A stretch of DNA of 64,000 nucleotides from Loktanella sp. DSM 29012 (GCF_900110705.1 NZ_FOEJ01000006.1:1-64000), one strand, 5' to 3'; positions 7,981 through 17,146 are shown, counted from the first letter of the stretch. Numbers and translations are program-made. The notes: generated by a model from the sequence alone, not told the origin.

Positions 7981-9195
7981 TCAGGGCAGGAATTCGTTCG
8001 GATCGACCGAGTTCAGCCCGCGCCGCACCTCGAAATGCACGAATGTCGGGTCACCTGCGCCAACCTGACCCAGATTGCCGCCGCGTGCGACGCTGTCGCC
8101 TTTGGCGACGCTCAGGTTCTCGAGGTTGGTGTAGACGGTGAGCAGGTTGTCTGCATGTTTGACAACCACGATGGATGTGCCTGACGTGTCTTGTGTGACG
8201 GCTGCAACGGTGCCGCTGTCGGCGGCCTTAACCGTGGTGCCCGCGGTCGCCGCGATGTCGATGCCTTCGTTGCGCCCGGGGCTGTAGTCGCGGATGATCG
8301 CGCCAGCCAACGGCCTGACGAAACGTGCCTCGTTTGCTGCGGGTGTGGCCGCCGGGGCGGGGGCTGGCGGTGGAGGCGGCGGCGGTGCGGATGCTGTTTC
8401 CGACACTGTCGGGGCCGCTGTCGTCAGATCGGGTGCATCGGGCAATGTCACAGGTGCCGCGACGGATGGCGTGCTGGCGGGCAGGGGGGCCGCAGCCGAG
8501 GGTGGCACGGGCGATGTGCTGCCGATACCGGGGGCCGTGATCGGGCCGCCCGCAGGATCGGCGGCACCGCCGCCCTGCGGCACCAGAATGAACTGACCCT
8601 CGCGCACGGTGAGGCTGGAATCCAAACCGTTCCATTCTGCCAGCGTGCCGACGGGGACGTTGTACAGGCGGCTGATCGAAAACGCCGTTTCACCGCGTTC
8701 GACGCGATGGCGGATCGGTTGGGTGGCGGTCGTCTGGGCCGGTGACGCGGCCGGTACGGCCAGCCCGCCGGATGTGGCATCTGCGCGGTCCAGCGCCGTT
8801 GTTGCCACCGCGGTCACATCCAGCGGCACCGTCGTTTGTGCGCCCGGAACGCGGGTCGGCAAGGCCAGCACCTCGCCATCGCGCAGCGTGACGCCCTTTT
8901 CGATCCCGTTGAAACTGGCAAGCGTCGCGGGATCGACACCGACGCGGGATGCGATCGAGGCGACCGTATCGCCACGTCGCGCGACGGCGACCTGATAGTC
9001 GGCATAGGTGATGACGCCGCGCTGGTCGGGATCGGGTCGATCCGGCAGATTTCCCACCGCCGGCGATGTATCGAATGCGCCGGTGCGATCCCGCAAGTCG
9101 ATGTCCGGCAGGCCGGCGTCGCAGGCCGCCATCAAGGCGATCCCCGCGCAACTGAAGGTCAGGCGCAGGGCTGCGTTACGGCGGGTCTGGGTCAT
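7981..9195 (-). CDS. LysM/LytM lipoprotein, NlpD-like, degenerate M23 domain
   Basis: A 404-residue envelope lipoprotein that probably regulates cell-wall hydrolysis during division. A lipobox (IALMAAC, Cys25) ends the signal peptide. Two LysM domains (near residues 65-105 and 150-195) bind peptidoglycan, then a Pro/Ala-rich linker leads to a C-terminal M23/LytM domain. The zinc-site motifs look degenerate: the usual His of HxGxD is Asn (RNEGIDIAA) and the usual HxH is VHFEVRRG, so it probably activates an amidase rather than cutting itself, as NlpD and EnvC do. The ATG at 9195 has CAGGAG upstream. Confidence 0.83.
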   Translation of the reverse strand: MTQTRRNAALRLTFSCAGIALMAACDAGLPDIDLRDRTGAFDTSPAVGNLPDRPDPDQRGVITYADYQVAVARRGDTVASIASRVGVDPATLASFNGIEKGVTLRDGEVLALPTRVPGAQTTVPLDVTAVATTALDRADATSGGLAVPAASPAQTTATQPIRHRVERGETAFSISRLYNVPVGTLAEWNGLDSSLTVREGQFILVPQGGGAADPAGGPITAPGIGSTSPVPPSAAAPLPASTPSVAAPVTLPDAPDLTTAAPTVSETASAPPPPPPPAPAPAATPAANEARFVRPLAGAIIRDYSPGRNEGIDIAATAGTTVKAADSGTVAAVTQDTSGTSIVVVKHADNLLTVYTNLENLSVAKGDSVARGGNLGQVGAGDPTFVHFEVRRGLNSVDPNEFLP

Positions 9196-9247
9196 GGATG
9201 GGCTCCTGTCCACTGCGGGGTCCGTCTTGCGCGGGTTGGCCATCGTT

Positions 9248-9889
9248 TTAGTCCTCTCCGAGGCCTTCAATCAAGGGAACAAAGCGCACATCGCGCAATT
9301 CCGCGTAATCAAGGCCCTGTGGTGTACGTGTCACGCGGATCAGGGTCTGAACGGTATCTGACTGGCCCACGGGCAGCACCATGATCCCGCCCTCGCGCAA
9401 TTGCGCCAAAAGCGGGCCGGGCGGGTCCTCGGCTGCTGCGGTCAGAAGGATGCGGTCGAACGGGGCCTGTTCCGGCAACCCGTGGCTGCCGTCGCCGACC
9501 AATGCGGTGATGTTGTGCAGATCGAGCGCGTCAAAGATCGTCTGGGCCTCGGTCACGAGGCGACGGAAACGGTCCACCGTATAAACCCTGCGCGCGAGCT
9601 GGCTGAGGATCGCCGCCTGATAGCCTGACCCGGTTCCGATCTCGAGGACCTTGTGTCGGGGCTGAACATCGAGGGCCTGCGTCATGATCCCGACGACCGA
9701 CGGCTGGCTGATGGTCTGGCCGCAGGCAATGGGCAGCGGCATGTCCTCGTAGGCACGTTCGGCAAAGAGGCCCTTGTTGACAAATCGCGACCGGTCGATG
9801 CGTTCCATCGCTGTCAGCACGCGTTCGTTCGTCACCCCCTTGGACCTGAGGGCAAAGAGGAACTGCATCTGGGTTTGCGGATCGGTCAA
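9248..9889 (-). CDS. pcm: Protein-L-isoaspartate O-methyltransferase
   Basis: This enzyme uses S-adenosylmethionine to methylate damaged isoaspartyl residues so that they revert to aspartate. The 213-residue form has [18 protein letters not shown], the SAM motif [19 protein letters not shown] and [12 protein letters not shown] near the end. I chose the TTG at 9889, which overlaps the surE stop as TTGA, because related proteins begin with a short Thr-Asp-Pro leader before [12 protein letters not shown]; the alternative is the ATG at 9868. It is translationally coupled to surE, as in many proteobacteria. Confidence 0.9.
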   Translation of the reverse strand: MTDPQTQMQFLFALRSKGVTNERVLTAMERIDRSRFVNKGLFAERAYEDMPLPIACGQTISQPSVVGIMTQALDVQPRHKVLEIGTGSGYQAAILSQLARRVYTVDRFRRLVTEAQTIFDALDLHNITALVGDGSHGLPEQAPFDRILLTAAAEDPPGPLLAQLREGGIMVLPVGQSDTVQTLIRVTRTPQGLDYAELRDVRFVPLIEGLGED

Positions 9890-10668
9890 GCCAGCCTGTC
9901 CCGCATCTGGTCGATCACATCGTGCGCCGTGAGGTCCGCGCGCATCGGCGTGGCCGAGATATAGCCATCGACATTGGCCTGTGCATCGGTGCCTGCCCCG
10001 GTCGCGCGTTGCTGATCGCCTCCCTTGACCCATAAAAAATGCCGGTGACCCGGGGTTTCGGCGCGGACCACGTGATGATGACCGCCGCGGCGGAACCCTT
10101 GGGTCGTGACCTGAAATCCCGCCACCTCTGCGGCCGGGACGGGGGGGAAATTCACGTTCCAGAACAGGCAGTAGTCGGCATCGTCCCAAACGTCGGCGGC
10201 CAGCAGCCTGTTGATGGTGGCAACACCATGGGCGGCGGCGGCTGCAAAGGCATGTTCGGGGTCCATGTTCCGTGGACCATAGTACTGCGACAATGCGATG
10301 GCCCGGTGACCCTGCAACGCAGCCTCCATCGCGGCGCCGATCGTGCCGGAATAGAGCACGTTTTCAGCGGCGTTGTTGCCGCGGTTCACGCCCGACAGGA
10401 TCAGATCGGGTTCCCCGGGCAGGATGTCGAACAATGCGGCCAGCACGCAATCGGCCGGCGATCCCTGAACCGCGAAACGCCGCGGGTCCAGCTGTGTGAC
10501 CATCGTGGGATGGGTATAGTTGATGCAATGCCCGACGCCGGATTGTTCCTGCGCGGGGGCCACGGTCCAGACCTCGCCCGTGGGACCAGCGATTGCGGAC
10601 GCGATGTCGTGCAGGACGGCCAGACCCGGGGCGTTGATGCCGTCGTCGTTGGTGATGAGTATCCGCAT
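9886..10668 (-). CDS. surE: 5'/3'-nucleotidase SurE
   Basis: A metal-dependent phosphatase acting on nucleoside monophosphates and short polyphosphates, linked to stationary-phase survival. The 260-residue protein begins [15 protein letters not shown], with the metal-binding Asp-Asp pair, then has EQSGVGHCI (Ser), [11 protein letters not shown] and [25 protein letters not shown] (Asn). The ATG at 10668 was chosen because family homology starts there. It is followed by pcm with overlapping stop and start codons. The serS gene often found between tatC and surE in this group is absent here. Confidence 0.95.
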   Translation of the reverse strand: MRILITNDDGINAPGLAVLHDIASAIAGPTGEVWTVAPAQEQSGVGHCINYTHPTMVTQLDPRRFAVQGSPADCVLAALFDILPGEPDLILSGVNRGNNAAENVLYSGTIGAAMEAALQGHRAIALSQYYGPRNMDPEHAFAAAAAHGVATINRLLAADVWDDADYCLFWNVNFPPVPAAEVAGFQVTTQGFRRGGHHHVVRAETPGHRHFLWVKGGDQQRATGAGTDAQANVDGYISATPMRADLTAHDVIDQMRDRLA

Positions 10669-10706
10669 GACAGCCCTTTGCGCGTGTTGCCGCACGTTAG
10701 GTCATG

Positions 10707-10735
10707 GAAAAAGGCGGGGCAAGCGCTTGCCCCGC
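10707..10735 (-). terminator. Rho-independent terminator after SDR gene
   Basis: A perfect 22-base palindrome, GCGGGGCAAGCGCTTGCCCCGC, is followed on the minus strand by CTTTTTCC, right after the SDR stop codon at 10748. It separates the SDR transcript from surE. Confidence 0.8.
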
Positions 10736-10747
10736 GCGGGGTTAGGA

Positions 10748-11392
10748 TCAAGCCAGTATTTCGGGCAGCAGCCGGGCGGCCTCTGATGCCGGGCTGGCCA
10801 ATGCACTGCGGTCTTCGCCGGGATAGAACCGGGCGCGCAATGCTGTGGGCATCGGGGCGGGGTCGATCAGGCGGACCTGCGGTCCGGTCTTGACCGTCTC
10901 GGCGGCCCAACTGTTGACCAGCGCCAGCTGTGCGGCCTTGGTGGCACCATATGTGCCGTAGAATTTCTGACCTGCAGGGTGGTCGTTGCAGAACACCGCG
11001 CGCCCCTGCGCACCCAGAAGCGGCGAGACATAACCGATCAGCCGGGCCGTGGCCGTCACGTTGACATCGAGCGATTTCGCAAGGTCCTTGGGCCCGATGT
11101 GTCCGGCAGGTGCCAGGGGTGCCGCGTGGATGGCCGTGTGGACCCACAGATCCAGCTTGCCCCAACGATCAAAAATACCGCGGCACAGTTGCTGCATGGC
11201 TGCGTCGACGCAAATGTCCATCGGCGCTAGCGTGGCCTGACCGCCCGCGGCCTTGACCGCGTCGTCCAGTTCTTCGAGCGCGCCAACGGTGCGTGCAACG
11301 GCAACGATATGGTGCGTGGGTGCGAGGGCGGTGGCAAGTGCCGCGCCAAGGCCACGAGAGGCACCGGTGATGAGGGCGATCTTATCTGTCAT
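10748..11392 (-). CDS. Short-chain dehydrogenase/reductase
   Basis: A 214-residue classical SDR. The cofactor motif is ITGASRGLGAALATAL (residues 7-22) and the active-site pair is YGATKAAQ near residues 150-157, with the preceding catalytic Ser region replaced by a CNDHPAGQKF segment. The NNAG structural motif is also changed to HTAIHAA. These departures raise the chance of altered catalysis or substrate. The ATG at 11392 was preferred to the frame start 21 bases upstream. The substrate is unknown. Confidence 0.82.
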   Translation of the reverse strand: MTDKIALITGASRGLGAALATALAPTHHIVAVARTVGALEELDDAVKAAGGQATLAPMDICVDAAMQQLCRGIFDRWGKLDLWVHTAIHAAPLAPAGHIGPKDLAKSLDVNVTATARLIGYVSPLLGAQGRAVFCNDHPAGQKFYGTYGATKAAQLALVNSWAAETVKTGPQVRLIDPAPMPTALRARFYPGEDRSALASPASEAARLLPEILA

Positions 11393-11430
11393 GCGCACCC
11401 TTTGCCGCAGCAAGGCGGCGCTGTCCAGTG

Positions 11431-11703
11431 TCAGCCTGGCATCGTCAACCTGCGTGTGACACCGCTGCGGTCCAGAAGGCTGAGCCCTTGTTCAGATACG
11501 GCCACGACGGTCATGTTATCCACGCGATCACCGATCGTTACCTGGCTGATCGCACCGCGTGCGGTTCGGATCAGCGCCGCATTGCCGTTTTGCGACAGCC
11601 GCAGTCCGATGAGTGCCAAGGTCGTCATGTCCAGTTTTTCTTCTGCGACAGCGATCTGTGCCACGTCGTCGGGGATGGGGTTGGTCGTGCTTGCGTCGGT
11701 CAT
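11431..11703 (-). CDS. Small protein with GspC/PilP-like fold
   Basis: A 90-residue protein with no signal peptide or membrane helix in the chosen frame. The C-terminal half (AALIRTARGAISQVTIGDRV and LSLLDRSGVTRRLTMPG) resembles the small beta domain of GspC/PilP proteins, which interact with secretion or pilus components, but no such system is nearby. Related short proteins occur beside SDR and purF genes in this bacterial group. The ATG at 11703 follows a GGAG site. It lies 38 bases before the SDR gene and is probably co-transcribed. Function is unknown. Confidence 0.6.
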   Translation of the reverse strand: MTDASTTNPIPDDVAQIAVAEEKLDMTTLALIGLRLSQNGNAALIRTARGAISQVTIGDRVDNMTVVAVSEQGLSLLDRSGVTRRLTMPG

Positions 11704-11805
11704 GTTCTCGGCTCCATCTGGGCTCGCGCGCCAACTGAAGGAGTTCTGAATGAGGGAACAGCGGTAAATGCCGCAGCGCGGCATCCGTGCTGGGATGTGC
11801 TCAAA

Positions 11806-12273
11806 TCAGGTGACCGGATCGGCGGTTTTCAGCGCAGCCCCGCCCCGTTTTAAACCCTTGCGATCACGATCCCGCAAGGCGTCCGCGATGCGGCGCAGTC
11901 CAGGGTCGTCGCGGTTGGCGGGTCAGACCTCGCGTTGCCGCGACCTGATGCCGTCGCTGGCCTCTGTCTTGTCGTGGAACAGGTGCACCTGCGTGGGGTA
12001 AGGCAGACCGATACTGGCCTTGTCCAACGCGGTGCAGGTTTCCTGAATGAGATTACACCGAATGTGGATGCGGTCCACTTTCGATGATTTGGTCCACCAG
12101 CGCAGGCGGATGATATTGGCGGAATCGCCCTGCCTGACAGGGATGGTTTCAGGCGCGGGGTCGGCCATCACGCCGTCAAAGGATGCGTAGAAAATTGTAG
12201 ACGTCAGGACCACCACACAGTCAGAGCATATGTCTGCGTCGGGTGCGACGATACGAGCCCCCCTATGCCGCAA
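11806..12273 (-). pseudogene. Decayed mechanosensitive ion channel gene (C-terminal part)
   Basis: The minus-strand translation from 12273 contains the C-terminal cytoplasmic domain of a MscS-family channel: NIIRLRWWTKSSKVDRIHIR, then GLPYPTQVHLFHDKTEASDG and IRSRQRE. Functional relatives continue with Gly-Trp-Pro-Ala; here the frame reads GTC TGA CCC GCC, so the Trp codon TGG appears to have become TGA. After this stop the same frame stays open for 29 more sensible codons and ends at 11806. The N-terminal membrane domain is missing, the region toward purF being too short. This is best read as a truncated pseudogene. Confidence 0.8.
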
Positions 12274-12338
12274 TGGGCGTCAGACGGGGGCGTTGGTGCC
12301 CGGCACGATCATGAACCGGGCGGCAGGTGTTTTGCGCT

Positions 12339-13838
12339 CTATTCCGCCGGTTCCTTGGTCTTGAAACCGGCCTCGATCTTGTCCGAGGGCACAATGGGAT
12401 AGTCGCCGGAAAAACAGGCGTCGCAATATTGCGGGGATTTCGGATCGCGGCCACCGGGCTCGCCCACGGCACGGTAAAGCCCGTCCAGCGAGATGAACTT
12501 GAGGCTGTCGACGCCCAGATGGGCTGTCATCTCGGCCTCTGTCATGCGGGCGGCGAGCAGTTTTTCACGTTCGGGCGTGTCCACGCCGTAAAAGCAGGGC
12601 CAGACCGTCGGCGGGCTGGCGATACGGAAATGCACAGAGGCGGCGCCGGCCTCGAGGATCATTTCCTTGATCTTTTGGCTGGTGGTGCCGCGCACGACAC
12701 TGTCGTCGACCAGGATCACCCGCTTGCCCTGTATAAGGGCACGGTTCACGTTCAGTTTCAGGCGCACGCCCATGTTGCGGATCTGTTCGGACGGTTCGAT
12801 GAACGTGCGGCCCATGTATTGGTTGCGCACGATCCCCATCGCAAAGGGAATGCCGGATTCCAGCGAATAACCAATTGCAGCGGGCGTGCCGCTATCGGGA
12901 ACAGGGCAGACCAGATCGGCATCGACCGGTGCTTCCTTGGCCAGTTCGCGGCCGATGGCCTCTCGGGTTTCATAGACCGAACGGCCCCCCAGCGACGAAT
13001 CCGGCCTGCTGAAATAGACATGTTCAAAGATACAGAAGCGTGATTTCCGGCGGCGGAACGGGAAATGGCTTTGCACGCCGTCTTCCGCGCTGATGACCAA
13101 CATTTCGCCCGGTTCGATTTCACGGATGAAATCGGCACCCACGATGTCCAGTGCACAGGTTTCGGACGCGAGCACCCAGCCGTCGCCCAGCTGACCCAGC
13201 ACCAACGGACGCACGCCCAGCGGGTCACGACAGCCAATCAGCTTGGATCGGGTCATGGCGACCACGGAAAACGCGCCTTCGACTTTGCGCAGTGCCTCTT
13301 CCATACGGTCGGGGATCGTGCGGCCCATCGACCTCGCCATCAGGTGGATGATGCATTCGGAATCGCTGGACGATTGAAAGATCGAGCCACGCTCGATCAA
13401 CTCGCGCCGCAGGGCCACGGCATTCGTGATGTTGCCATTGTGCGCGATGGCCGCGCCGCCCATGGAAAATTCGCCAAAGAACGGCTGCACGTCACGAATC
13501 GCCGTCTGCCCCTTGGACCCGGCGGTGGAATAGCGCACGTGACCGATGCCGATATTGCCCGGCAGCAGCGCCAGCGTTTCCGCGCTGGTGAAATTGTCCC
13601 GCACCAGACCCATGCGGCGGGCCTGATTGAACCCCGTGGTGCTGTCGTAGGTCACGACACCACCGGCCTCTTGGCCACGGTGTTGCAGGGCGTGCAGGCC
13701 GAGTGCGATAAAGTTGGAAGCCTGCGAAACGCCGACGACGCCAAAGACGCCGCATTCCTCCTTGAGCTTGTCATCATCGGGATCGAACGGATGAGAAGGC
13801 AATGATTTCGCGGGGGCAGGATGGCTCGCATTGCGCAC
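12339..13838 (-). CDS. purF: Amidophosphoribosyltransferase
   Basis: This enzyme makes phosphoribosylamine from PRPP and glutamine, the first committed step of purine synthesis. The 499-residue protein has a short propeptide ending before the catalytic Cys29 (LKEECGVFGVVGV), glutaminase motifs HRGQEAGG and GHVRYSTAG, and the PRPP loop VILVDDSVVRGTTSQKI near residues 370-386. The start is the GTG at 13838 with a weak GGAG upstream. The Cys cluster near the C-terminus (CYGVDT, YCDACFSGDYP) suggests the Fe-S type found in Bacillus. A 14-base palindrome lies about 120 bases upstream. Confidence 0.95.
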   Translation of the reverse strand: MRNASHPAPAKSLPSHPFDPDDDKLKEECGVFGVVGVSQASNFIALGLHALQHRGQEAGGVVTYDSTTGFNQARRMGLVRDNFTSAETLALLPGNIGIGHVRYSTAGSKGQTAIRDVQPFFGEFSMGGAAIAHNGNITNAVALRRELIERGSIFQSSSDSECIIHLMARSMGRTIPDRMEEALRKVEGAFSVVAMTRSKLIGCRDPLGVRPLVLGQLGDGWVLASETCALDIVGADFIREIEPGEMLVISAEDGVQSHFPFRRRKSRFCIFEHVYFSRPDSSLGGRSVYETREAIGRELAKEAPVDADLVCPVPDSGTPAAIGYSLESGIPFAMGIVRNQYMGRTFIEPSEQIRNMGVRLKLNVNRALIQGKRVILVDDSVVRGTTSQKIKEMILEAGAASVHFRIASPPTVWPCFYGVDTPEREKLLAARMTEAEMTAHLGVDSLKFISLDGLYRAVGEPGGRDPKSPQYCDACFSGDYPIVPSDKIEAGFKTKEPAE

Positions 13839-13956
13839 GTGGCAGCTCCGGTTCCGGGGGCGGTTGCGATGCGTTTAACCAATGCCCGCGGCAGAGTCAC
13901 GAGACTGTCACACGACATTTGCATGGCGGGGCAGGTCAGACCGAAAATGGCCACCG

Positions 13957-13970
13957 CGATCACGTGATCG
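13957..13970. promoter_or_regulatory. Palindrome between purF and AI-2E exporter gene
   Basis: CGATCACGTGATCG is a perfect 14-base palindrome in the divergent promoter region, about 120 bases from the purF start and 85 from the exporter start. It may be an operator for one of them. The binding protein is unknown, and CACGTG-centred palindromes can also arise by chance. Confidence 0.3.
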
Positions 13971-14054
13971 GGAACATTGCGTGACCTGCGGTGTTGAAAA
14001 CCTAAGCTGCGGCGCTTTGCCCCAGTTGCAGCCAAAACGAAAGCCCCATCCCAA

Positions 14055-15182
14055 ATGAAATCAGCGACGCACCTTGAATCCATACGGCGCAGCCTGACCC
14101 TGTTGATGTTGATCGCGATTTTCGTGACCTGTTATTTTGCGCGTGACCTGATCCTGCCTGTCATGCTCGGGTTTCTGATTGCCCTGACATTGTCGCCGGT
14201 TTCGCGCGGGTTGTCGCGCATCGGGGTCCCGCACTGGGCATCGGGCGTCGGCCTGATCGCGATCACCACGACGTTGATCGGGCTGATCATTTTGTTTGGC
14301 GCGGGAACAGTCAGCACCTGGATGTCGGATTTCGATGATCTGGCGCGCGAATTGCAGTTCAAACTGGCTGGCGTGTTCCGCCAGCTCGAAAGTGTGCGGC
14401 AGGCTGGCGAGGACGTGGCCAAGATGGCCGCAGCGGGCGGTGAAGCAGCCCAAGAGGTCGTGGTGCAACAGCCGACCATGCTGGACAGTGCATTCGACAT
14501 GGCCGGCACATTGGGTGCCACATTGGCTGTGGCGCTGGTGCTGGCGACATTTCTGCTGGCGTCGGGTGACATGTTCTACATCAAGCTGGTCCAGAGCTTT
14601 GAAACCATGAGTGGCAAGAAACGCGCATTGACCATGGTCTATGACATCGAACGCAAGGTGTCGCATTACCTGCTGACGATTACGGTCATCAACGCGTCGC
14701 TGGGACTGTGCATCGGCGTCGCTCTGACGCTGCTGGGGCTGCCTTATGGCTGGCTCTGGGGCATCGTGGCGTTCTTGTTGAACTATCTGCCGTATCTGGG
14801 GGCGATGGCCGGGGTTTTGATGGTCGGGGCAATTTCGATCATCACCTTTGACGAATTCGGATATGCCCTGCTGGCCCCTCTGGTCTATCTTACCTTCACG
14901 ACGATCGAGGGCAATTTCGTGACCCCGTCGCTGTTGGGCCGTCAGCTCAAGATGAATACCGTCGCGGTTTTCCTGACGGTCGTGCTCTGGGCGTGGCTAT
15001 GGGGTATTCCCGGCGCGCTGGTCGCCGTGCCGTTCCTGGTGGTGTTCAAAGTGGTGGCAGACAATATCGACAGCCTGGCTATCGTCAGCAATTTCCTGTC
15101 AGGGGCCGACAGTTCGGAATTGCGGGACCTGCGGCGCGCGCCGATCGCCTTTGAGGATCACGGCGCGCACAAGGATGATTGA
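14055..15182 (+). CDS. AI-2E family (PerM/TqsA) membrane transporter
   Basis: A 375-residue polytopic protein with seven or eight membrane helices. The family includes TqsA exporters of autoinducer-2 and Na+/H+ antiporters, so the substrate cannot be inferred. A periplasmic or cytoplasmic helical region around residues 90-150 (FKLAGVFRQLESVRQAGEDV) splits the first helices from the rest. The C-terminal membrane part shows LGLPYGWLWGIVAFLLNYLP and VTPSLLGRQLKMNTVAVF, typical of the family. It is divergent from purF and converges on cvpA, whose stop lies three bases away. Confidence 0.85.
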   Translation: MKSATHLESIRRSLTLLMLIAIFVTCYFARDLILPVMLGFLIALTLSPVSRGLSRIGVPHWASGVGLIAITTTLIGLIILFGAGTVSTWMSDFDDLARELQFKLAGVFRQLESVRQAGEDVAKMAAAGGEAAQEVVVQQPTMLDSAFDMAGTLGATLAVALVLATFLLASGDMFYIKLVQSFETMSGKKRALTMVYDIERKVSHYLLTITVINASLGLCIGVALTLLGLPYGWLWGIVAFLLNYLPYLGAMAGVLMVGAISIITFDEFGYALLAPLVYLTFTTIEGNFVTPSLLGRQLKMNTVAVFLTVVLWAWLWGIPGALVAVPFLVVFKVVADNIDSLAIVSNFLSGADSSELRDLRRAPIAFEDHGAHKDD

Positions 15183-15184
15183 GG

Positions 15185-15754
15185 TTACTGAACGTCGGTC
15201 GTGGCACCGCATTCGCCGATCAACGCGGCATACTGCGACGTGATCCAGCCCAGTGCTGCCTCGGGGTCGCGATCTTCGAGCGTGCCGCCGAACTGGGTAA
15301 AGATGCGTGCGGAACGGCTGTCCTCGACCATGGCGATATCCTGTGCAGACAGTACCGTCTGATAGACAAAGAACGCCACCGTCACCAGCAGGACACCGCG
15401 GGCAACGCCAAACAGGAACCCCAGTCCCTGGTCCAGACCATTCAGCGCCGACCGCTGGATCACGCTGGAAAACAGGGGTGTGAATATCGAAACGACCACC
15501 AGCGCCACGGCGAACACCACGGCAAAGGCCGCGATGATCGACAATTCGCAGCTGTCACCGATGAAATCACCCAGCACCGGGATCTGGCGCACCAGCGGTT
15601 CGGCTTGACCGGCAAACAGGAACGCCAGAATCGTCGCCCCGATCCAGCCTGCGATGGCCATCGCCTCGCGGACCAGACCGCGCGAATAGGCCAGCAGCGC
15701 CGAAATAACGATTGTGGCGGCCACGATGCCGTCAATGATGGTGAAACCGTCCAT
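15185..15754 (-). CDS. cvpA: CvpA family membrane protein
   Basis: A 189-residue protein with four predicted membrane helices of the CvpA family. E. coli CvpA is needed for colicin V production and affects envelope resistance to bile salts. It opens MDGFTIIDGIVAATIVISAL with family motif YSRGLVREAMAIAGWIGA (residues 23-40). CvpA often precedes purF; here it lies between radA and the exporter gene, reading away from radA. A short acidic tail follows the last helix. Confidence 0.9.
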   Translation of the reverse strand: MDGFTIIDGIVAATIVISALLAYSRGLVREAMAIAGWIGATILAFLFAGQAEPLVRQIPVLGDFIGDSCELSIIAAFAVVFAVALVVVSIFTPLFSSVIQRSALNGLDQGLGFLFGVARGVLLVTVAFFVYQTVLSAQDIAMVEDSRSARIFTQFGGTLEDRDPEAALGWITSQYAALIGECGATTDVQ

Positions 15755-15781
15755 GTGCGTCCCCCGGCTGGCCCGTGGCCG

Positions 15782-17146
15782 CTAGCGCGCGCCAAAAACC
15801 TGTTCTACGAAACCGGCCAGATCCTGCATTTCCCGCAGGTCCATCCCGGCGCCTTGCGTGCCCTTGGGCGCGCGCGGCATGATCGCCGAGGTAAAACCAA
15901 GTTTCTGCGCCTCTTTCAATCTATTTTCCGTCTGAATGACCGGACGCAACGCACCCGACAGGCTGATTTCACCGAAAATGACCGCCTCCTTGGGCAGGGC
16001 GGCATCCTCTCGGGCGGAAACCAGTGCTGCGGCCACCGCCAGATCGGCGGCGGGTTCATTGATCCGCAGGCCGCCCGCGACGTTCAGATAGACATCCAGA
16101 CCGGTGAACGGCACGTCGCAGCGCGATTCCAGAACCGCCATGATCATGGCAAGCCGCCCGCCGTCCCAACCCACGACGGACCGGCGCGGCTGGCTGTGCG
16201 GCGAGGGTGCGACCAGCGCCTGAATTTCGCACAGGACGGGGCGTGTGCCTTCGACCCCGGCAAAGACGACAGAACCGGGGGCCGGTTCGCCGCGTTCGGA
16301 CAGGAACAGGGCAGAGGGGTTTTTAACCTCTGCCAGACCCTTGCCGGTCATTTCGAACACGCCGATTTCATCGGCCGGGCCAAAGCGGTTTTTCACACTG
16401 CGCAGGATGCGAAACTGGTGCCCACGCTCGCCTTCGAAATAGAGCACGGTATCGACCATGTGTTCGACGACGCGGGGGCCTGCGATCGCACCTTCCTTGG
16501 TGACGTGGCCGACCATGACGACGGACATGCCCCGCTTTTTCGCAAAGGTCGTTAATTCGTGCGCGCAGGATCGGACCTGACTGACGCTGCCCGGTGCGCT
16601 TTCGACGGTGTCGGACCACATGGTCTGGATCGAATCGATCACGCACAGATCAGGCGTGTCCTGATCCAATGTCGTCAGGATGTCGCGCAGGTTGGTTTCG
16701 GCGGCCAGACGCACGGGCGATTTTTCCAAGCCCAGCCTGCGGGCGCGCATCTGTACCTGTGCATTCGATTCCTCGCCCGAAATGTAGACGACCCGCAGGC
16801 CGTTGCGCGCAAACCGTGCCGCGGCCTGCAGCAGCAATGTCGATTTGCCGATGCCGGGATCCCCGCCGACGAGCAGGGCCGACCCCTTGGTCAGGCCGCC
16901 CCCCAGAACACGGTCCAGTTCCGTGACACCGGACTGCGTGCGGGGCGGTTCCGCCTCTTGGGTGGCAAGGTCGGTCAGCGGGATCGATTTGCCGCGATGT
17001 TTGCCCAGTCCCTGTTTTTTGGGGCCGCTGGACAGGCCCGCATCCTCGACGATGCTGTTCCATGCGCCACAGGCGTCGCAACGCCCCGACCATTTGGCCG
17101 ATGCCGCACCGCAGTCGGAACAGGTAAATGTCAGATCCTTAGCCAT
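15782..17146 (-). CDS. radA: DNA repair protein RadA
   Basis: A RecA-like ATPase that drives branch migration in recombination repair. The 454-residue protein starts MAKDLTFTCSDCGAASAKWS, with a four-Cys zinc finger (CSDCG, CDACG). The Walker A motif GGDPGIGKSTLLLQAA lies near residues 92-107, the RadA-specific KNRFG motif near 250, and a Lon-protease-like domain fills the C-terminus (GLDVYLNVAGGLRINEPAAD). The ATG at 17146 was chosen by family start. It precedes cvpA by 28 bases in the same direction. Confidence 0.95.
   Translation of the reverse strand: MAKDLTFTCSDCGAASAKWSGRCDACGAWNSIVEDAGLSSGPKKQGLGKHRGKSIPLTDLATQEAEPPRTQSGVTELDRVLGGGLTKGSALLVGGDPGIGKSTLLLQAAARFARNGLRVVYISGEESNAQVQMRARRLGLEKSPVRLAAETNLRDILTTLDQDTPDLCVIDSIQTMWSDTVESAPGSVSQVRSCAHELTTFAKKRGMSVVMVGHVTKEGAIAGPRVVEHMVDTVLYFEGERGHQFRILRSVKNRFGPADEIGVFEMTGKGLAEVKNPSALFLSERGEPAPGSVVFAGVEGTRPVLCEIQALVAPSPHSQPRRSVVGWDGGRLAMIMAVLESRCDVPFTGLDVYLNVAGGLRINEPAADLAVAAALVSAREDAALPKEAVIFGEISLSGALRPVIQTENRLKEAQKLGFTSAIMPRAPKGTQGAGMDLREMQDLAGFVEQVFGAR

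Noticed and set aside
15179-16555. A 458-codon plus-strand frame opposite cvpA and radA
   Set aside because: It overlaps two well-supported genes on the other strand and has shadow composition.
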